Assembly (NCBI RefSeq): GCF_900094925.1
Contig: NZ_FMAY01000004.1
Span: 186,001 to 250,000 of the forward strand
DNA: 64,000 nucleotides
Direction: 5' to 3'
Source: Kosakonia oryzendophytica
Lineage (GTDB): Bacteria; Pseudomonadota; Gammaproteobacteria; Enterobacterales; Enterobacteriaceae
This document shows positions 9,573-19,459 of this stretch, one piece after another. Made by a program: the position numbers and the translations under genes. Position 1 is the stretch's first letter. Each line of letters starts with the position of its first letter. Under the pieces are notes generated by a model. That model saw only the letters and a list, made by a program, of their open reading frames with translations, was not told the DNA's origin and did not search any database.

Positions 9573-10262
9573 TTATCTCCCTGCCCGTTCACGACTGATA
9601 CGCGCCAGCCACTCAGAAATCAGCAATGACACCAGCGCCAGAACAATAGAGATGACACACAGCCGCGCTGCCGCGCTTTCGCCACCCGGCATCTGGATCA
9701 AGGTATACATCGCAGAAGGGATGGTGCGCGTTTCGCCCGGGATATTGGAAACAAAGGTAATGGTCGCGCCAAACTCACCCAGCGAGCGGGCAAATGCCAG
9801 CACTGTGCCGACAATAATCCCCGGCAGCGTCAGGGGGAAGGTTATGGTTAAAAATACGCGCCAGCGCCCGGCACCCAGCGTTCGTGCCGCTTGCTCCAGT
9901 TTGGTGTCGACACCTTCCAGCGCCAGACGGATAGCCCGCACCATCAGCGGAAACGACATTACTGCCGCCGCCAGCACTGCGCCGCGCCAGCTAAAAGCAA
10001 AAGTCATCCCGAACCAGTCGTATAGCCATTCGCCAATCACTCCGCGTCGTCCCATGACGATCAACAATAAGTAACCGACCACTACTGGCGGTAAGACCAA
10101 CGGAAGATGAAGAAGACTATCGAGAAGCGCTTTGCCCGGAAACGTGCAGCGCACCAGTAACCAGGCAAAAAAGATCCCAAAGGGCAAACTGAAGACAACT
10201 GCCAGGGAAGAGACTTTAAGGCTCAGCAGAACCGCCTGCCATTCGGGATCCGTTAATATCAT
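9573..10262 (-). CDS. modB: Molybdate ABC transporter permease ModB
   Basis: The inner-membrane channel subunit, 229 residues with about five to six hydrophobic segments. The cytoplasmic EAA-type loop EGVDTKLEQAARTLGAG contacts ModC. It starts within the end of modA (4-base overlap, 10259-10262), indicating coupled translation. Length and sequence match E. coli ModB closely. Confidence 0.97.
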   Translation of the reverse strand: MILTDPEWQAVLLSLKVSSLAVVFSLPFGIFFAWLLVRCTFPGKALLDSLLHLPLVLPPVVVGYLLLIVMGRRGVIGEWLYDWFGMTFAFSWRGAVLAAAVMSFPLMVRAIRLALEGVDTKLEQAARTLGAGRWRVFLTITFPLTLPGIIVGTVLAFARSLGEFGATITFVSNIPGETRTIPSAMYTLIQMPGGESAAARLCVISIVLALVSLLISEWLARISRERAGR

Positions 10263-11035
10263 TCGTGCGTCGTAAATCCGTAACGTTTAAAGATTTCAGA
10301 AGCCTGCGGGCCTTTCAGGTAATCATAAAACGCGGTCACTGTCGCGTTTTTATGACCGTCGATAATCGCCAGCGGGTATTCCACTTTTTGGTGCGAATCT
10401 TCCGGGAAAGTCCCGACCACTTTAACCCCTTTGCTGGCGACGGCATCGGAGCCATAGACAATGCCTAAAGGCGCTTCATTACGCTCAACCAGCGCCAGCG
10501 CACCACGCACATCTTCCGCCGGAGCCAGTTTCGGCGACAGCGTTTCCCACGCGCCCAGTTTGGTCAGCGCTTCTTTCGCATAGAGGCCCGCCGGAACATG
10601 GTCCGGGTCGCCCACGGCCAGACGTCCGCCTTTCAACAGACTGTTCCAGTCTGTTTTGGCATTCACTGTTATATTGCTCTGCGCGCTGTTTTTCGGCGCG
10701 ACCACCACTAGGCTGTTACCCAGCAAGGTTTCACGCGTCGCGGTGTCGATGGTTTTTTTCTCTATGGCGTAATCCATCCATTTCTGGTCTGCAGAAATAA
10801 ACAGATCCGCAGGCGCACCGGCTTCGATCTGGCGCGCCAGCGTCGACGAAGAAGCAAACGAGGAGACGACCTCAACGTTTTTCTCTTTTTTATAAACCGC
10901 CGCGATATCCTGCATGGCGTTAGTCAATGACGCCGCTGCAAAAACGGTAATTTTCCCATCCTCCGCCAGCGCGTGTCCAGCAACGGAAAACGCTAATGTC
11001 GCCCCGGCAAAAAGGCGTAGCCCTGTACGTACCAT
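10259..11035 (-). CDS. modA: Periplasmic molybdate-binding protein ModA
   Basis: The substrate-binding protein that captures molybdate or tungstate in the periplasm for ModBC. Of 258 residues, the first 24 form a signal peptide ending HALA|ED. The mature part begins with KITVFAAASLTNAMQDIA, containing the conserved serine that binds the oxyanion. It is the first gene of modABC. A palindrome fitting the ModE operator sits 19-45 bases upstream of the ATG, so uptake should be shut off when molybdate is plentiful. Confidence 0.97.
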   Translation of the reverse strand: MVRTGLRLFAGATLAFSVAGHALAEDGKITVFAAASLTNAMQDIAAVYKKEKNVEVVSSFASSSTLARQIEAGAPADLFISADQKWMDYAIEKKTIDTATRETLLGNSLVVVAPKNSAQSNITVNAKTDWNSLLKGGRLAVGDPDHVPAGLYAKEALTKLGAWETLSPKLAPAEDVRGALALVERNEAPLGIVYGSDAVASKGVKVVGTFPEDSHQKVEYPLAIIDGHKNATVTAFYDYLKGPQASEIFKRYGFTTHE

Positions 11036-11053
11036 TCGTAACTCCTGTGAGTG

Positions 11054-11080
11054 TCGTTATATAAAATTAAACATAACGAT
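11054..11080. promoter_or_regulatory. ModE operator upstream of modABC
   Basis: The inverted repeat TCGTTAT (11054-11060) and ATAACGA (11073-11079), with TATATA-like bases inside, matches the ModE site pattern ATCGNTATATA-N6-TATATAACGAT. Its location directly before modA fits repression of modABC by molybdate-bound ModE. The modE gene lies nearby at 11523. Confidence 0.85.
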
Positions 11081-11171
11081 AGTATCAGAGTTTACCGGTC
11101 AGAAGATAATACCCATCAAGAATGAGGGACATATGAAAAAACTATCGGCAGGGAGGGGACGATCTTGAGCG

Positions 11172-11199
11172 TAAAACGCCCACTTTCGCAGGCGTTTTA
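11172..11199 (-). terminator. Terminator downstream of acrZ
   Basis: TAAAACGCC (11172-11180) and GGCGTTTTA (11191-11199) form a nine-base-pair stem, 10 bases after the acrZ stop. On the leftward transcript the right-hand T stretch is short (GTTTTAC), so efficiency may be moderate. Confidence 0.65.
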
Positions 11200-11208
11200 G
11201 CAAATGAA

Positions 11209-11358
11209 TTAGCGCTGCTGGCTGGTGCGGTCGCGGCTGCCAACGCCGGAAAAGAGGTTAAACACTTCACCCAGACCATAGATCAATCCCAGGATGATCG
11301 CCATCACCACGGGGACCATGACTATGGCAAACACCAGACTTTTCAATAACTCTAACAT
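11209..11358 (-). CDS. acrZ: AcrAB-TolC efflux accessory small membrane protein AcrZ
   Basis: A 49-residue single-span inner-membrane protein reading [20 protein letters not shown], then a helix to about residue 35 and a polar tail ending SRDRTSQQR. It is nearly identical to E. coli AcrZ (YbhT) except for the tail. AcrZ binds the AcrB pump and changes its drug preference. As in E. coli, it lies between modE and modA on the modABC strand. It is separated from modA by a terminator hairpin and the ModE operator. Confidence 0.95.
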   Translation of the reverse strand: MLELLKSLVFAIVMVPVVMAIILGLIYGLGEVFNLFSGVGSRDRTSQQR

Positions 11359-11522
11359 GGTCAACTCCAGATATTGTGGATGACGCATTCTAGCCTGAAC
11401 AGAGATAAAAACACTCGCCTTTTGTGCGATTGCATCCTTAACGCGGCCATCTATCTCCGGCGTCAGGCTAGGCTAAATTGCGCTTTTCCTTCACAATAGT
11501 CTTTTTGCCAGGACATTGCGTA

Positions 11523-12311
11523 ATGCAGGCTGAAATTCTCCTTACTCTCAAACTCCAGCAGCGTCTTTTTGCCGATCCACGCCGTATCGCTCTTCTGAAG
11601 CAGATTGTAGAGACCGGCTCCATTAGCCAGGGCGCGAAAAACGCCAATATCAGTTACAAAAGCGCCTGGGACGCCATTAATGAGATGAACCAGTTGAGCG
11701 AACATACGCTGGTTGATCGCGCAACCGGGGGGAAAGGCGGCGGTGGCGCAGTGGTCACCCGCTACGGCCAGCGTTTGATCCAGCTTTATGATCTGCTGGG
11801 GCAAATCCAGCAAAAAGCCTTCGATGTGCTGAGCGACGATGACGTATTGCCATTAAACAGCCTGCTGGCGGCGATCTCCCGCTTCTCTTTGCAAACCAGC
11901 GCCCGTAATCAGTGGTTTGGCACCATTACCAAACGCGATCGCCAACAGGTTCAGCAACATGTGGAAGTCCTGCTTGCGGACGGGACCACCCGCTTTAAAG
12001 TGGCGATCACCGCGCAAAGTGCCGAACGTCTGGGTCTCGACGAAGGCAAAGAGGTGCTGGTGCTGTTAAAAGCACCGTGGGTCAGCATCACTCAGGACGC
12101 GCAGCAGGCGGCACGAGCAGATAACCAACTGACCGGGCACATCAGCCATATTGAACGCGGCGAACAGCAGAGCGAAGTGTTGATGACGCTGCCGGATGGC
12201 CAGACGCTCTGCGCCATTGTACCCTCGCAGGATGTGGATAATTTGCAGGAACAGCGTCAGGTCACGGCATATTTTAATGCCGATCGCGTGATTATCGCCA
12301 CGTTGTGCTGA
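11523..12311 (+). CDS. modE: Molybdate-responsive transcription regulator ModE
   Basis: A DNA-binding sensor that represses modABC and activates molybdoenzyme genes when molybdate is bound. Of 262 residues, the N-terminal winged helix-turn-helix includes GSISQGAKNANISYKSAW (about 32-49). The C-terminal half holds two Mop-type molybdate-binding modules beginning near NQWFGTITK (about 125) and NQLTGHISHIERG (about 200). The ATG at 11523 (MQAEILLTLKL) matches E. coli; a TTG further upstream is not used. It diverges from acrZ. Confidence 0.97.
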   Translation: MQAEILLTLKLQQRLFADPRRIALLKQIVETGSISQGAKNANISYKSAWDAINEMNQLSEHTLVDRATGGKGGGGAVVTRYGQRLIQLYDLLGQIQQKAFDVLSDDDVLPLNSLLAAISRFSLQTSARNQWFGTITKRDRQQVQQHVEVLLADGTTRFKVAITAQSAERLGLDEGKEVLVLLKAPWVSITQDAQQAARADNQLTGHISHIERGEQQSEVLMTLPDGQTLCAIVPSQDVDNLQEQRQVTAYFNADRVIIATLC

Positions 12312-12378
12312 TTGCGTTGACAAACGGCGGCATTGCACGTATCCCTGAACTTCTACGCTGCATAAAATGGGATACAAC

Positions 12379-13848
12379 ATGTCATCATTGCAAATTTCGC
12401 AAGGCACGTTTCGTCTTAGTGATACCCGCACGCTGTACCTTGAACAATTAACCCTGCGCGCGGGTGAAAGCTGGGCATTCGTTGGCGCAAACGGAAGTGG
12501 TAAATCGGCGCTGGCCCGCGCCCTCGCCGGAGACCTGACGCTTCTGAAAGGCGAGCGCCGGTGCACGTTTGACCGCCTGACACGCCTCTCTTTTGAGCAA
12601 CTGCAAAAGCTGGTCAGCGACGAGTGGCAACGGAATAACACCGATATGCTCAGTCCTGGCGAAGAGGACACCGGGCGAACCACCGCAGATATTATTCAGG
12701 ATGAGGTGAAAGATCCGCAGCGCTGCGCGCATCTGGCAGCGCAATTTGGCATCACGCCGCTTCTTGAGCGCCGTTTTAAATACCTCTCAACCGGGGAAAC
12801 CCGCAAAACCCTGCTCTGCCAGGCGCTGATGGCGGAGCCGGAGTTGTTGATCCTCGACGAACCTTTCGATGGGCTGGATGTCCACTCCCGCCAGCAACTG
12901 GCTGAACTGCTCGCACAACTGAATGCGGATGGCTATACCGTGGTACTGGTGCTCAATCGCTTTGATGAAATTCCTGCGTTTGTCCAACATGCCGGGGTAC
13001 TGGTTGACTGTACGCTGACCGAAACCGGCGAAAAATCCGCCCTGTTGCAACAGGCCCTCATCGCCCAACTGGCGCACAGCGAAAAACTGACCGGAATAGC
13101 ACTACCCGAGCCGGATGCACCACCAGCCCGCAACACACTGACGCCCGGCGCACCGCTGATCGTGCTCAGGAATGGGGTTGTCTCTTACAACGACCGCGCG
13201 ATTATCAACCAGCTCTCATGGACGGTGAATCCCGGTGAACACTGGCAAATTGTCGGACCAAACGGCGCGGGTAAATCAACGCTGTTAAGCCTGGTAACCG
13301 GCGATCACCCACAGGGTTACAGCAACGATTTGACGCTGTTTGGCCGCCGTCGCGGCAGCGGTGAAACAATCTGGGACATCAAAAAACATATTGGTTATGT
13401 GAGCAGCAGCCTGCATCTGGATTACCGCGTGAGCACCAACGTGCGTAATGTCATTCTGTCGGGTTATTTTGACTCGATCGGTATTTACCAGGCGGTGTCA
13501 GACAAACAGCACAAGCTGGCGCAGCGTTGGCTTGATATTCTGGGTTTTGATGCCCGCACCGCAGACGCGCCATTCCATAGCCTCTCCTGGGGACAACAGC
13601 GACTGGCGCTGATTGTTCGCGCGCTGGTGAAACATCCGACGTTGCTGATCCTGGATGAACCCCTCCAGGGCCTGGATCCGCTTAATCGTCAGTTAATTCG
13701 CCGCTTTGTGGATGTGCTCATCAGCGAAGGCGATACCCAACTGTTATTTGTTTCCCACCACGCAGCGGATGCTCCGTCGTGTATTACCCACCGGCTGGAA
13801 TTTGTACCGCAGGATGACGGATACCGTTATCACCTCTCAGCACAATGA
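12379..13848 (+). CDS. modF: ModF, fused dual ABC ATPase of the molybdate locus
   Basis: A 489-residue protein with two ABC ATPase domains in tandem and no membrane segment. The first has Walker A GANGSGKS (36-43) with signature LSTGE, the second Walker A GPNGAGKS (293-300) with LSWGQQR. It is the E. coli ModF (PhrA) homologue. Its role near molybdate metabolism is suggested by linkage to modE but has not been biochemically settled. The start MSSLQISQG (12379) is preferred over an ATG four codons upstream by comparison with E. coli. Likely an operon with modE (67-base gap). Confidence 0.93.
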   Translation: MSSLQISQGTFRLSDTRTLYLEQLTLRAGESWAFVGANGSGKSALARALAGDLTLLKGERRCTFDRLTRLSFEQLQKLVSDEWQRNNTDMLSPGEEDTGRTTADIIQDEVKDPQRCAHLAAQFGITPLLERRFKYLSTGETRKTLLCQALMAEPELLILDEPFDGLDVHSRQQLAELLAQLNADGYTVVLVLNRFDEIPAFVQHAGVLVDCTLTETGEKSALLQQALIAQLAHSEKLTGIALPEPDAPPARNTLTPGAPLIVLRNGVVSYNDRAIINQLSWTVNPGEHWQIVGPNGAGKSTLLSLVTGDHPQGYSNDLTLFGRRRGSGETIWDIKKHIGYVSSSLHLDYRVSTNVRNVILSGYFDSIGIYQAVSDKQHKLAQRWLDILGFDARTADAPFHSLSWGQQRLALIVRALVKHPTLLILDEPLQGLDPLNRQLIRRFVDVLISEGDTQLLFVSHHAADAPSCITHRLEFVPQDDGYRYHLSAQ

Positions 13849-14091
13849 TTGCAGGGGTGCGCGCACCCCTGGCAAACGTCTGGAATATGGCTTTTTGTCC
13901 CCCTGGCTGATTGCCTGACTGCCGATGATGACTTATAACCTGCACGAGGCGATTTCCGGCACTTGCTGATATCGGCTGCTTTGCTGCACAGCAGTAAAGG
14001 TTTTTTCGGACTTATCACAATCATCGGGCAAAGCCAGTTATTGCGGGGTTTTTCCGGCGGTTGCCAACGAAACCGGCGAACAGAGAGCTCA

Positions 14092-14107
14092 GTGTAAACG
14101 ATTCCAC
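14092..14107. promoter_or_regulatory. External gal operator O-E
   Basis: GTGTAAACGATTCCAC is identical to the E. coli external operator bound by GalR and GalS. It lies about 80-95 bases upstream of the galE ATG. It pairs with the internal operator at 14205-14220, so the DNA-looping repression known in E. coli is probably retained. Confidence 0.93.
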
Positions 14108-14110
14108 TAT

Positions 14111-14126
14111 TTTATCCCATGTCACA
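14111..14126. promoter_or_regulatory. CRP-cAMP site of the gal promoter
   Basis: Read on the lower strand, the site is TGTGACATGGGATAAA, closely similar to the single CRP site of E. coli gal (TGTGACATGGAATAAA). It has one good half-site. It lies just downstream of O-E and upstream of the two overlapping -10 elements, as expected for activation of P1. Confidence 0.85.
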
Positions 14127-14142
14127 GTTTTCACCTCTCTGT

Positions 14143-14153
14143 TATGCTAAGGT
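14143..14153 (+). promoter_or_regulatory. Overlapping gal promoters P1 and P2 (-10 elements)
   Basis: TATGCT (14143-14148) corresponds to the P2 -10 element and TAAGGT (14148-14153) to the P1 -10 element (TATGGT in E. coli). The five-base offset between the two promoters is conserved. Start sites would fall near 14155 and 14160. Confidence 0.8.
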
Positions 14154-14185
14154 TTGTTCATACCATATGCCTAATGGAGTAAAAT

Positions 14186-15202
14186 ATGCGAGTTTTGGTT
14201 ACAGGTGGTAGCGGTTACATTGGCAGTCATACCTGCGTCCAACTGCTACAAAATGGCCATGATGTCGTCATTCTCGACAACCTCTGCAACAGTAAACGTA
14301 GCGTACTGAAAGAGATCGAACGCTTCGGCGGTAAGACCGCTCTGTTTGTCGAAGGTGATATTCGCGATGAAGCCTTGCTGGCGGAAATTCTCCACGACCA
14401 CGCCATCGAAGCCGTGATCCATTTCGCCGGGCTGAAGGCCGTTGGCGAATCCGTGGCGAAACCGCTGGAATATTACGACAACAACGTAAACGGTACGCTG
14501 CGTCTGATTAGCGCCATGCGCGCCGCCAACGTGAAAAACTTTATTTTCAGTTCCTCCGCCACGGTCTACGGCGACCAGCCGAAGATCCCTTATGTTGAAA
14601 GCTTCCCGACCGGCACACCGCAAAGTCCATATGGCAAAAGCAAACTGATGGTCGAGCAGATCCTCACCGACCTGCAAAAAGCACAACCGGATTGGAGCAT
14701 CGCCCTGCTGCGTTACTTCAACCCGGTTGGCGCGCATCCATCAGGCGATATGGGCGAAGATCCGCAGGGCATTCCAAACAACCTGATGCCGTACATTGCG
14801 CAAGTGGCAGTAGGCCGTCGCGATTCACTGGCGATTTTCGGTAGCGATTATCCGACGCCGGACGGTACTGGTGTGCGTGATTACATTCACGTGATGGACC
14901 TGGCGGATGGTCACGTTGCTGCCATGCAGCAACTGGCGGGCAAACAAGGCGTGCATATTTATAACCTCGGCGCAGGCGTTGGTAGTAGCGTACTGGATGT
15001 GGTTAACGCATTCAGTAAAGCCTGCGGTAAACCGGTGGCCTGGCACTATGCACCACGCCGGGAAGGCGATTTACCTGCTTACTGGGCAGACGCCTCCAAA
15101 GCCGATAAAGAGCTGAACTGGCGGGTCACCCGCACCCTTGACGAAATGGCAGAAGATACCTGGCGCTGGCAGTCCCGCCATCCGCAGGGCTATCCCGATT
15201 AA
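14186..15202 (+). CDS. galE: UDP-glucose 4-epimerase GalE
   Basis: Interconverts UDP-galactose and UDP-glucose with bound NAD, in the Leloir pathway. Its 338 residues begin with the Rossmann motif GGSGYIG (7-13). They carry the extended short-chain dehydrogenase catalytic pair Y149 and K153, with the adjacent S-S-S-A-T segment at 122-126. It is the first gene of galETKM. The internal operator O-I is encoded within its first codons. Confidence 0.98.
   Translation: MRVLVTGGSGYIGSHTCVQLLQNGHDVVILDNLCNSKRSVLKEIERFGGKTALFVEGDIRDEALLAEILHDHAIEAVIHFAGLKAVGESVAKPLEYYDNNVNGTLRLISAMRAANVKNFIFSSSATVYGDQPKIPYVESFPTGTPQSPYGKSKLMVEQILTDLQKAQPDWSIALLRYFNPVGAHPSGDMGEDPQGIPNNLMPYIAQVAVGRRDSLAIFGSDYPTPDGTGVRDYIHVMDLADGHVAAMQQLAGKQGVHIYNLGAGVGSSVLDVVNAFSKACGKPVAWHYAPRREGDLPAYWADASKADKELNWRVTRTLDEMAEDTWRWQSRHPQGYPD
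14205..14220. promoter_or_regulatory. Internal gal operator O-I within galE
   Basis: GTGGTAGCGGTTACAT lies inside codons 7-12 of galE and matches the E. coli internal operator exactly. The 113-base centre-to-centre distance from O-E equals the spacing that supports HU-assisted GalR looping in E. coli. Confidence 0.9.
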
Positions 15203-15212
15203 AGGAAAGGCA

Positions 15213-16259
15213 ATGACGCAATTTAACCCGGTTGATCATCCGCATCGCCGTTATAACCCGTTGACCGGTCAGTGGATCCTGGTTTCACCGCATCGCGCTA
15301 AGCGCCCCTGGCAGGGGGCGCAGGAAACGCCAGCGAAACAGACCCTGCCCGCCCATGACCCGGACTGTTTCCTCTGTCCGGGAAATACCCGTGTAACCGG
15401 CGATAAAAACCCGGATTACACCAGCACCTACGTGTTTACTAACGACTTTGCCGCGTTGATGACCGATACGCCGGAAGCGCCGGAAAGCACCGATCCGCTG
15501 ATGCGCACCCAGAGCGCGCGCGGCACCAGCCGGGTTATCTGTTTCTCTCCGGATCACAGCAAAACGTTGCCGGAACTGAGCGTCAGCGCCCTGGAAGAGG
15601 TGGTCACCACCTGGCAACAGCAAACCGCTGAACTGGGCCAAACCTATCCGTGGGTGCAGGTATTTGAAAACAAAGGCGCGGCGATGGGCTGCTCCAACCC
15701 GCATCCGCACGGTCAGGTGTGGGCAAACAGCTTCCTGCCCAACGAAGCCGAACGCGAAGATCGTTTGCAAAAAGAGTACTTTGCCGCGCATCACTCGCCG
15801 ATGCTGGTGGATTATGTGCAGCGTGAACTGAAAGATGGCAGCCGTACGGTCGTGGAAACGGCGCACTGGTTAGCGGTTGTGCCTTACTGGGCGGCCTGGC
15901 CATTTGAAACCCTGCTGCTGCCGAAAGCGCATGTGCAACGCATTACCGGGTTAAGCGATGAACAGCGTAGCGACCTGGCGCTGGCATTGAAAAAACTGAC
16001 CAGCCGCTATGACAACTTGTTCCAGTGCTCATTCCCTTACTCCATGGGCTGGCACGGTGCACCGTTTAACGGCGAGGAGAATCACCACTGGCAGCTTCAT
16101 GCCCATTTCTACCCGCCGCTGCTGCGTTCCGCCACCGTGCGTAAATTTATGGTCGGCTATGAAATGCTGGCTGAAACTCAGCGCGATCTGACAGCAGAAC
16201 AAGCCGCCGAGCGCCTGCGCGCCGTGAGTGACATCCATTTTCGCGAATCCGGAGAATAA
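15213..16259 (+). CDS. galT: Galactose-1-phosphate uridylyltransferase GalT
   Basis: Transfers UMP between UDP-glucose and galactose 1-phosphate. The 348-residue HIT-family enzyme has the catalytic histidine H166 in SNPHPHGQ and zinc-ligand cysteines C52 and C55. The ATG at 15213 follows AAGGAAAGG, 11 bases after the galE stop, and gives [15 protein letters not shown] as in E. coli. In-frame extension into galE is rejected. Confidence 0.98.
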   Translation: MTQFNPVDHPHRRYNPLTGQWILVSPHRAKRPWQGAQETPAKQTLPAHDPDCFLCPGNTRVTGDKNPDYTSTYVFTNDFAALMTDTPEAPESTDPLMRTQSARGTSRVICFSPDHSKTLPELSVSALEEVVTTWQQQTAELGQTYPWVQVFENKGAAMGCSNPHPHGQVWANSFLPNEAEREDRLQKEYFAAHHSPMLVDYVQRELKDGSRTVVETAHWLAVVPYWAAWPFETLLLPKAHVQRITGLSDEQRSDLALALKKLTSRYDNLFQCSFPYSMGWHGAPFNGEENHHWQLHAHFYPPLLRSATVRKFMVGYEMLAETQRDLTAEQAAERLRAVSDIHFRESGE

Positions 16260-16261
16260 CA

Positions 16262-17410
16262 ATGAGTCTGAAAGAGATCACCCAAGCCCTGTTTGCTGAA
16301 AAATTCGGCTACCCTGCCACCCACACGATTCAGGCGCCGGGCCGCGTTAACCTGATCGGTGAACACACCGACTATAACGATGGCTTTGTGCTGCCTTGCG
16401 CTATCGATTATCAAACCGTGATCAGTTGCGCCACGCGTACCGATCGCAAAGTGCGAGTGATTGCCGCCGATTACGCTAACCAGAGCGACGAATTCTCTCT
16501 TGATGCACCGATTGTCGCGCATGACAACCAACAGTGGTCGAACTACGTGCGCGGCGTGGTTAAACACCTGCAAAAACGGGATGCGAACTTTGGCGGTGCC
16601 GATCTGGTGATCAGCGGCAACGTGCCGCAGGGCGCAGGCTTGAGCTCTTCCGCCTCACTCGAAGTGGCGGTTGGTACGGTGTTCCAGCAGCTTTATCACC
16701 TGCCGCTGGATGGCGCACAGATTGCGCTGAACGGCCAGGAAGCAGAAAACCAGTTTGTCGGCTGTAATTGCGGCATCATGGATCAGCTTATCTCCGCGCT
16801 GGGGAAAAAAGGCAGCGCGCTGCTGATCGACTGCCGCACGCTGGGCACCAGAGCCGTTTCCATGCCGCAAGGCGTGGCGATTGTAATCATTAACAGTAAT
16901 TTCAAACGCACACTGGTGGGCAGTGAATACAATACCCGTCGCCAACAGTGCGAAACCGGGGCGCGTTTCTTCCAGCAAAAAGCCCTGCGCGATGTCAGTC
17001 TCGATCAGTTTAATGCCGTTGCACATGAGCTGGACCCGCTGGTGGCCAAACGCGTGCGCCATGTGTTGACCGAAAATGCCCGCACCGTAGAAGCGGCAGA
17101 CGCGCTGGAGAAAGGTGATTTGCAGCGCATGGGTGTGCTGATGGCGGAATCCCACGCATCGATGCGCGATGATTTTGAAATCACCGTGCCGCAAATCGAC
17201 ACGCTGGTGGAGATTGTCAAAGCCACCATCGGCGATAAAGGCGGCGTGCGCATGACCGGCGGCGGTTTCGGCGGCTGTGTTGTCGCGCTGGTGCCGGAAA
17301 CACTGGTGCCAGCAGTGAAAGAGGCGGTGGAGCGTCAGTACGAAGCGAAAACCGGCATCAAAGAAACCTTCTATGTATGCAAACCTTCACAGGGAGCAGG
17401 ACAGTGCTAA
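16262..17410 (+). CDS. galK: Galactokinase GalK
   Basis: Phosphorylates alpha-D-galactose with ATP at C1. The 382-residue GHMP-family kinase has the galactokinase signature [15 protein letters not shown] near residue 27 and the phosphate loop [11 protein letters not shown] near residue 123. It also has the C-terminal glycine-rich motif TGGGFGGC. It starts two bases after galT and overlaps the galM start by seven bases. Confidence 0.98.
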   Translation: MSLKEITQALFAEKFGYPATHTIQAPGRVNLIGEHTDYNDGFVLPCAIDYQTVISCATRTDRKVRVIAADYANQSDEFSLDAPIVAHDNQQWSNYVRGVVKHLQKRDANFGGADLVISGNVPQGAGLSSSASLEVAVGTVFQQLYHLPLDGAQIALNGQEAENQFVGCNCGIMDQLISALGKKGSALLIDCRTLGTRAVSMPQGVAIVIINSNFKRTLVGSEYNTRRQQCETGARFFQQKALRDVSLDQFNAVAHELDPLVAKRVRHVLTENARTVEAADALEKGDLQRMGVLMAESHASMRDDFEITVPQIDTLVEIVKATIGDKGGVRMTGGGFGGCVVALVPETLVPAVKEAVERQYEAKTGIKETFYVCKPSQGAGQC

Positions 17411-18444
17411 ACGAATCCTCTGCAGCGGCCCCCGATGGGCTGCCCTTTCGTCTGATCACCCTGCGCAATCGCGCGGGGATGGTGGTGACACTGATGGACT
17501 GGGGCGCGACGCTATTATCCGCGCGCGTTCCCTTACAGGATGGTTCAGTGCGCGAGGCGTTGCTGGGTTGCGCGACGCCGGAGCACTACCTTCAACAGAC
17601 GGCGTTTCTCGGCGCATCCGTGGGCCGTTATGCTAACCGCATCGCGAAAAGCCGCTTCGAACTGGGTGGACGAACTTACGCGCTGACGCCAAGCCAGGGC
17701 GAGAACCAACTCCACGGCGGCCCGGAAGGCTTTGATAAGCGCCGCTGGCGCATCGAACGTCAGAATGATAACGAAGTGGTGTTCGTGCTGAACTCACCGG
17801 ATGGCGATCAGGGGTTCCCCGGTAATGTCCATGCCAGAGCACATTTCCGTCTTGGTGACGATCACCGTCTGGCTATCGAATACCGTGCGACAACCGATCA
17901 ACCCTGCCCGGTAAACCTCACTAATCATGCTTACTTTAACCTTGATGGCGAGCAGTCAGATGTGCGCAATCATACCCTGCAAATTCTGGCCGATGCTTAT
18001 CTGCCGGTAGACAGTATGGGGTTGCCGACCGACGGTCTGAAAAATGTGTCGCAAACCAGTTTTGACTTCCGGGAACCGAAAACCGTGGCGTGCGATTTTC
18101 TGGCCGATGACGATCAGCGTGCGGTGAAAGGCTACGATCACGCATTTTTATTGCAGGCCCGGGGTGATGTCAGCCAACCAGCAGCCCGTGTCTGGTCAGC
18201 AGACAAGCAGCTGGAAATGGCGGTTTATACCAGTGCGCCTGCGCTGCAGTTCTATTCCGGCAACTATCTCGACGGCACCCCCGCACGCGGCGGTAAAACT
18301 TACAATGCCTGGCAAGGTCTGGCGCTGGAAAGCGAATTTTTACCCGACAGCCCTAACCGTCCGGATTTCCCGCAACCGGATTGTGTTTTACTCCCCGGCG
18401 ATGTCTATGCCAGTCTGACGGAATATCACTTTATTCCGCATTAA
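17404..18444 (+). CDS. galM: Aldose 1-epimerase (mutarotase) GalM
   Basis: Interconverts alpha and beta anomers of galactose so that GalK receives its alpha substrate. It has 346 residues, with [13 protein letters not shown] near residue 100 and NHAYFNLDG near residue 175, which includes the catalytic histidine. GTG at 17404 is chosen: it follows a GGGAGC site, overlaps galK by seven bases and gives the E. coli length. Last gene of the operon; a strong terminator follows. Confidence 0.96.
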   Translation: MLNESSAAAPDGLPFRLITLRNRAGMVVTLMDWGATLLSARVPLQDGSVREALLGCATPEHYLQQTAFLGASVGRYANRIAKSRFELGGRTYALTPSQGENQLHGGPEGFDKRRWRIERQNDNEVVFVLNSPDGDQGFPGNVHARAHFRLGDDHRLAIEYRATTDQPCPVNLTNHAYFNLDGEQSDVRNHTLQILADAYLPVDSMGLPTDGLKNVSQTSFDFREPKTVACDFLADDDQRAVKGYDHAFLLQARGDVSQPAARVWSADKQLEMAVYTSAPALQFYSGNYLDGTPARGGKTYNAWQGLALESEFLPDSPNRPDFPQPDCVLLPGDVYASLTEYHFIPH

Positions 18445-18450
18445 TCCCCC

Positions 18451-18475
18451 GCCCTCCCCATGGAGGGCTTTTTTT
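18451..18475 (+). terminator. Terminator of the gal operon
   Basis: GCCCTCC (18451-18457) pairs with GGAGGGC (18462-18468) around a 4-base loop, followed by seven Ts. Seven bases after the galM stop. Confidence 0.93.
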
Positions 18476-18603
18476 CATCATCTTGCTGAAATAACCGCCA
18501 GTTATCGACAAAATCGCAACCCCTGATTCACAAGCACCTTACACTGAGCGGCTATTTTCGCTATGGTTAAGGGTAATCGTTGCCGTGGGTCTCTCCCCGG
18601 CAA

Positions 18604-18622
18604 TATAATGAGAATTGTTATC
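18604..18622. promoter_or_regulatory. Fur box upstream of gpmA
   Basis: TATAATGAGAATTGTTATC matches 15 of 19 positions of the Fur consensus GATAATGATAATCATTATC. It ends 28 bases before the gpmA ATG, where Fur regulation of gpmA by iron is known in E. coli. Its overlap with a promoter suggests repression under iron-replete conditions. Confidence 0.7.
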
Positions 18623-18650
18623 ATTCAATCAGGCTCACAGGAGTAAGTGT

Positions 18651-19403
18651 ATGGCTGTTACTAAGCTGGTTCTGGTTCGTCACGGCGAAAGCCAGTGGAA
18701 CAACGAAAACCGCTTCACCGGTTGGTACGATGTCGATTTGTCAGAGAAAGGCGTTGGCGAAGCGAAAGCAGCAGGCAAACTGCTGAAAGAAGAAGGCTAC
18801 ACCTTCGATTTTGCTTATACCTCTGTGCTGAAACGTGCCATCCATACGCTCTGGAACGTTCTGGACGAACTGGATCAGGCATGGCTGCCAGTCGAGAAAA
18901 GCTGGAAACTGAACGAACGTCACTACGGTGCGCTGCAAGGTTTGAACAAAGCAGAAACCGCTGAAAAATACGGTGACGAGCAGGTAAAACAGTGGCGTCG
19001 CGGTTTTGCCGTTACCCCGCCTGCGCTGACCAAAGATGATGAGCGTTTCCCGGGTCACGATCCGCGTTATGCAAAACTGACTGATGCAGAACTGCCGCAG
19101 ACCGAAAGTCTGGCGCTGACCATCGAACGCGTGATCCCTTACTGGAACGAGACCATCCTGCCGCGTCTGAAAAGCGGTGAGCGTGTGATCATCGCCGCTC
19201 ACGGTAACTCACTACGCGCGCTGGTGAAATACCTGGACAACATGAGTGAAGACGAGATCCTCGAACTGAACATCCCGACCGGCGTACCGCTGGTGTATGA
19301 GTTCGACGAAAACTTCAAACCGCTGAAACATTACTATCTCGGCAACGCGGATGAGATCGCCGCGAAAGCTGCTGCTGTTGCCAATCAGGGTAAAGCGAAG
19401 TAA
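18651..19403 (+). CDS. gpmA: 2,3-bisphosphoglycerate-dependent phosphoglycerate mutase GpmA
   Basis: Interconverts 3- and 2-phosphoglycerate in glycolysis through a phosphohistidine intermediate. The 250-residue protein, the same length as in E. coli, has the phosphorylated H11 in [11 protein letters not shown] second catalytic histidine lies in [12 protein letters not shown] (about 184), and the substrate loop is ERHYGALQG. The start [13 protein letters not shown] follows CAGGAG. It is a monocistronic unit with its own terminator. Confidence 0.98.
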   Translation: MAVTKLVLVRHGESQWNNENRFTGWYDVDLSEKGVGEAKAAGKLLKEEGYTFDFAYTSVLKRAIHTLWNVLDELDQAWLPVEKSWKLNERHYGALQGLNKAETAEKYGDEQVKQWRRGFAVTPPALTKDDERFPGHDPRYAKLTDAELPQTESLALTIERVIPYWNETILPRLKSGERVIIAAHGNSLRALVKYLDNMSEDEILELNIPTGVPLVYEFDENFKPLKHYYLGNADEIAAKAAAVANQGKAK

Positions 19404-19415
19404 GTGTTCAGCCAT

Positions 19416-19446
19416 AAAAAAAGCGTGGATATCTCCACGCTTTTTT
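19416..19446. terminator. Bidirectional terminator between gpmA and aroG
   Basis: GCGTGGA (19423-19429) pairs with TCCACGC (19434-19440). Seven As precede and six Ts follow, so it serves both converging genes. Confidence 0.93.
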
Positions 19447-19459
19447 ATTGGCGTAACAA

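Larger units (their letters stand above)
13849..14185 (+). promoter_or_regulatory. modF-galE intergenic region
   Basis: These 337 bases contain no convincing gene. Near the modF stop lies a perfect 20-base palindrome at 13852-13871 (CAGGGGTGCG and its mirror) without a following T-run. A second structured stretch, GCTGCACAGC (13983-13992), is followed by AAAGG and a six-T run (14001-14006) and could terminate modEF. The right end holds the gal operator, CRP site and promoters, listed separately. Confidence 0.7.

Noticed and set aside
11133-11168. 11-codon frame MKKLSAGRGRS after GAGGG, upstream of modA
   Set aside because: Too short to judge, on the strand opposite modA and acrZ, and no known counterpart.
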